From Polytrichum commune (taxonomy: Eukaryota > Streptophyta > Polytrichopsida > Polytrichales > Polytrichaceae): a stretch of 60,000 nucleotides of DNA. The stretch covers positions 4,840,501 to 4,900,500 of the forward strand of contig OX485808.1 in assembly GCA_950295325.1 (NCBI GenBank). Direction: 5' to 3'. The notes under the pieces are model-generated. The model was given only the letters and a program-made list of their open reading frames with translations. It had not been told where the DNA came from and did no database searches. Position numbers and translations under genes: made by a program. This document shows positions 58,673 to 60,000 of the stretch, one piece after another (position 1 is the first letter of the stretch; every line of letters starts with the position of its first letter).

Positions 58673-59400
58673 GATCTGCCTAAAAACCCCCATCGAGCGT
58701 GGCTCGGAGGCTAGGTTCGGGAGGGGGTGGCAGGGTTGGGATAAAACATGCCCCCTATTTTTTTAATTGGGTGGGGCCTTATTTGATCTCATAAGGGGCT
58801 CCCTAGGGTAATTTGGGGCCGCAAGACCCAAATTTAGCAAAAAAAACCAAAAAAAGTCACCAAGGGGCTAAAACGGGGAGGGCCAGAAAAATAAACCCCA
58901 CCGAACCTGGCCTCTGAACCTGACAGCTGCAACGCTCGTCGGGGGTATTTAGGGAGCCCCATCTTGTTGGGTGGTAGTTTGGCTGCACAACACTGCTTGT
59001 GTTTCTGTGGGGTGGCAATGATGACTTTAGGGTTGAGATTAACAGGCATGTGGTGCCCACGGGTGGGAATTGGGTGACAAAGGGTTCATGTTGGGTGGGC
59101 CTTCGGTGGGAATGGGTCGGTGTCCGATAGGGCCACGCTAGATTCAAGTGTGTTGGGGGGTATTTTGGATTCATCTTTGGTGCACTTGACTTACATTACG
59201 GAAACTTGGTGCTTTTGGGGTGGGTTGCGGTTGGTGACTAGGTGCTTCAACCTTGGTTTAGGGTGTCGCATGGTGTTATCGTGATTCTCATTAGACATTT
59301 TGCGTGGTATTTTTGGCAAACAAAAAAACATGGGTTCTTGACTGCACATGCTGCAAGATACACAAATTGCATACAACATTGATACAAGGTGGTGCTCCAG
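58673..59400. other. Intergenic stretch, nothing recognised
   Basis: GC content is somewhat higher than average, with GGG and CCC words. The overlapping ORFs on the minus strand at 58834-59174 have no recognisable protein features. Confidence 0.3.
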
Positions 59401-59417
59401 TTCAATATTATTAACAC

Positions 59418-59751
59418 TTGCCCATAGCTGATGCAACATCTTGCCCTGTTGCTGCATCAGTTCCTTTTGCAAGGTACCCACCTAATTCACTGACATCTCC
59501 AGCACTTCCATTCTCCTTCAAAGCCCGCGTGTCCTCACAGAGCGCGTGGAAAAGGGGAACTCTTGAATTTCCTGGGTGTAGGAATGTTGCTCGCAGGCCA
59601 GTCACATGCGTATCTAAAAACAAGAACCCCTCCACCAAAACTTGCAGAACTTTCAACACCTGTTCCAGCCAACACCCAGAGTTTTCAAGATTTCATCAAC
59701 AAGAGGAAAATAGGTCAGCACCAAATTTGTAAAGAATGCGAAACGAGCCAG
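59418..59751 (+). other. Possible plus-strand exon ending at a strong donor
   Basis: Frames are open on both strands here, so the coding strand is unclear. On the plus strand the frame that ends KRKIGQHQICKECETS reaches a strong donor (GAGCCA|GTAAGT) near 59750. On the minus strand an 82-codon frame occupies 59659-59411. No family was recognised in either. Confidence 0.2.
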
Positions 59752-59853
59752 TAAGTCTTCTATATAGCTTAATCGCACATACAGCAGCGATTACAAAGCT
59801 GACTATGAAGCGATGTAATCTTATAGAGCGACAGAGTTATGTAAGACAAACCT

Positions 59854-60000
59854 TCAAAGCTTCTCCAGTGATTCATGCAGTGATTTTCCGATACGGATCA
59901 TAAAGCTCCCGGTGATATCTGGTAAACGTGCCTCAAATAAAGTACGATATGCAAAAGAATTATTCACAGGGGCATTACTATTGTGCAGAACATCAGACAC
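59854..60000 (-). CDS. Partial minus-strand exon at the window edge
   Basis: The minus strand is open from the edge to a TGA at 59854. It reads protein-like text such as NSFAYRTLFEARLPDITGSF and ends IGKSLHESLEKL. The amino-acid composition is more natural than that of the neighbouring ORFs. The 5' part lies beyond the window. It may be the last exon of a gene that enters from the right. The family is unknown. Confidence 0.35.
   Translation of the reverse strand: MSDVLHNSNAPVNNSFAYRTLFEARLPDITGSFMIRIGKSLHESLEKL

Overview
The window looks like nuclear DNA of a land plant. It is AT-rich, gene-poor and full of short non-autonomous DNA transposons. Evidence for a plant: a three-exon HIG1-domain gene, site II/TCP-type and telo-box-type promoter motifs, a tRNA-derived SINE inside a LINE relic, and dense PIF/Harbinger-like, hAT-like and TA-flanked MITEs. 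The species cannot be named from this sequence. No tRNA, rRNA or CRISPR array was seen. No element here carries an intact transposase or reverse transcriptase.

Genes. (1) 18897-21466 (+): three exons that join in phase encode about 518 residues. A hydrophobic N-terminal exon is followed by a WD40-like propeller region. A GC-rich promoter lies near 17.6 kb and intron 1 carries a ~100 bp tandem repeat. (2) 54397-51584 (-): three exons that join in phase encode an 85-residue HIG1-domain protein, the most secure gene call here. A likely distant promoter/5'UTR lies near 55.9-56.4 kb. Weak candidate exons on the minus strand lie at 22.7-21.7 kb, 46.1-46.0 kb, 5.3-4.8 kb and at the right edge (59.85-60 kb).

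Repeats by region. 0-17 kb: TA-flanked MITEs, PIF/Harbinger-like MITEs with TAA/TTA duplications (7.85, 8.68, 12.88, 13.66 kb), a 102 bp insertion with a 12 bp target duplication inside one of them, and tandem duplications. 23-29 kb: a perfect 138 bp tandem duplication running into a MITE, a ~57 bp minisatellite and two more TA-flanked MITEs. 30-33 kb: a GGTAGATG-ended repeat family and a SINE inserted in a LINE fragment. 34-43 kb: three different hAT-like elements, each with an exact 8 bp target-site duplication, at 34018-35328, 37660-38541 and 42042-42958. The first carries an ~800 bp strand-asymmetric G-rich minisatellite. 44-51 kb: more MITEs and a hexanucleotide microsatellite. 56.5-57.4 kb: one PIF/Harbinger-like MITE nested in another.

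The most unusual object is the hAT-like element at 34018-35328: both inverted ends and the 8 bp duplication are intact, but its core is almost entirely G-runs on one strand. The genes show no operon-like link to each other; the window reads as two ordinary genes in a bed of transposon debris.
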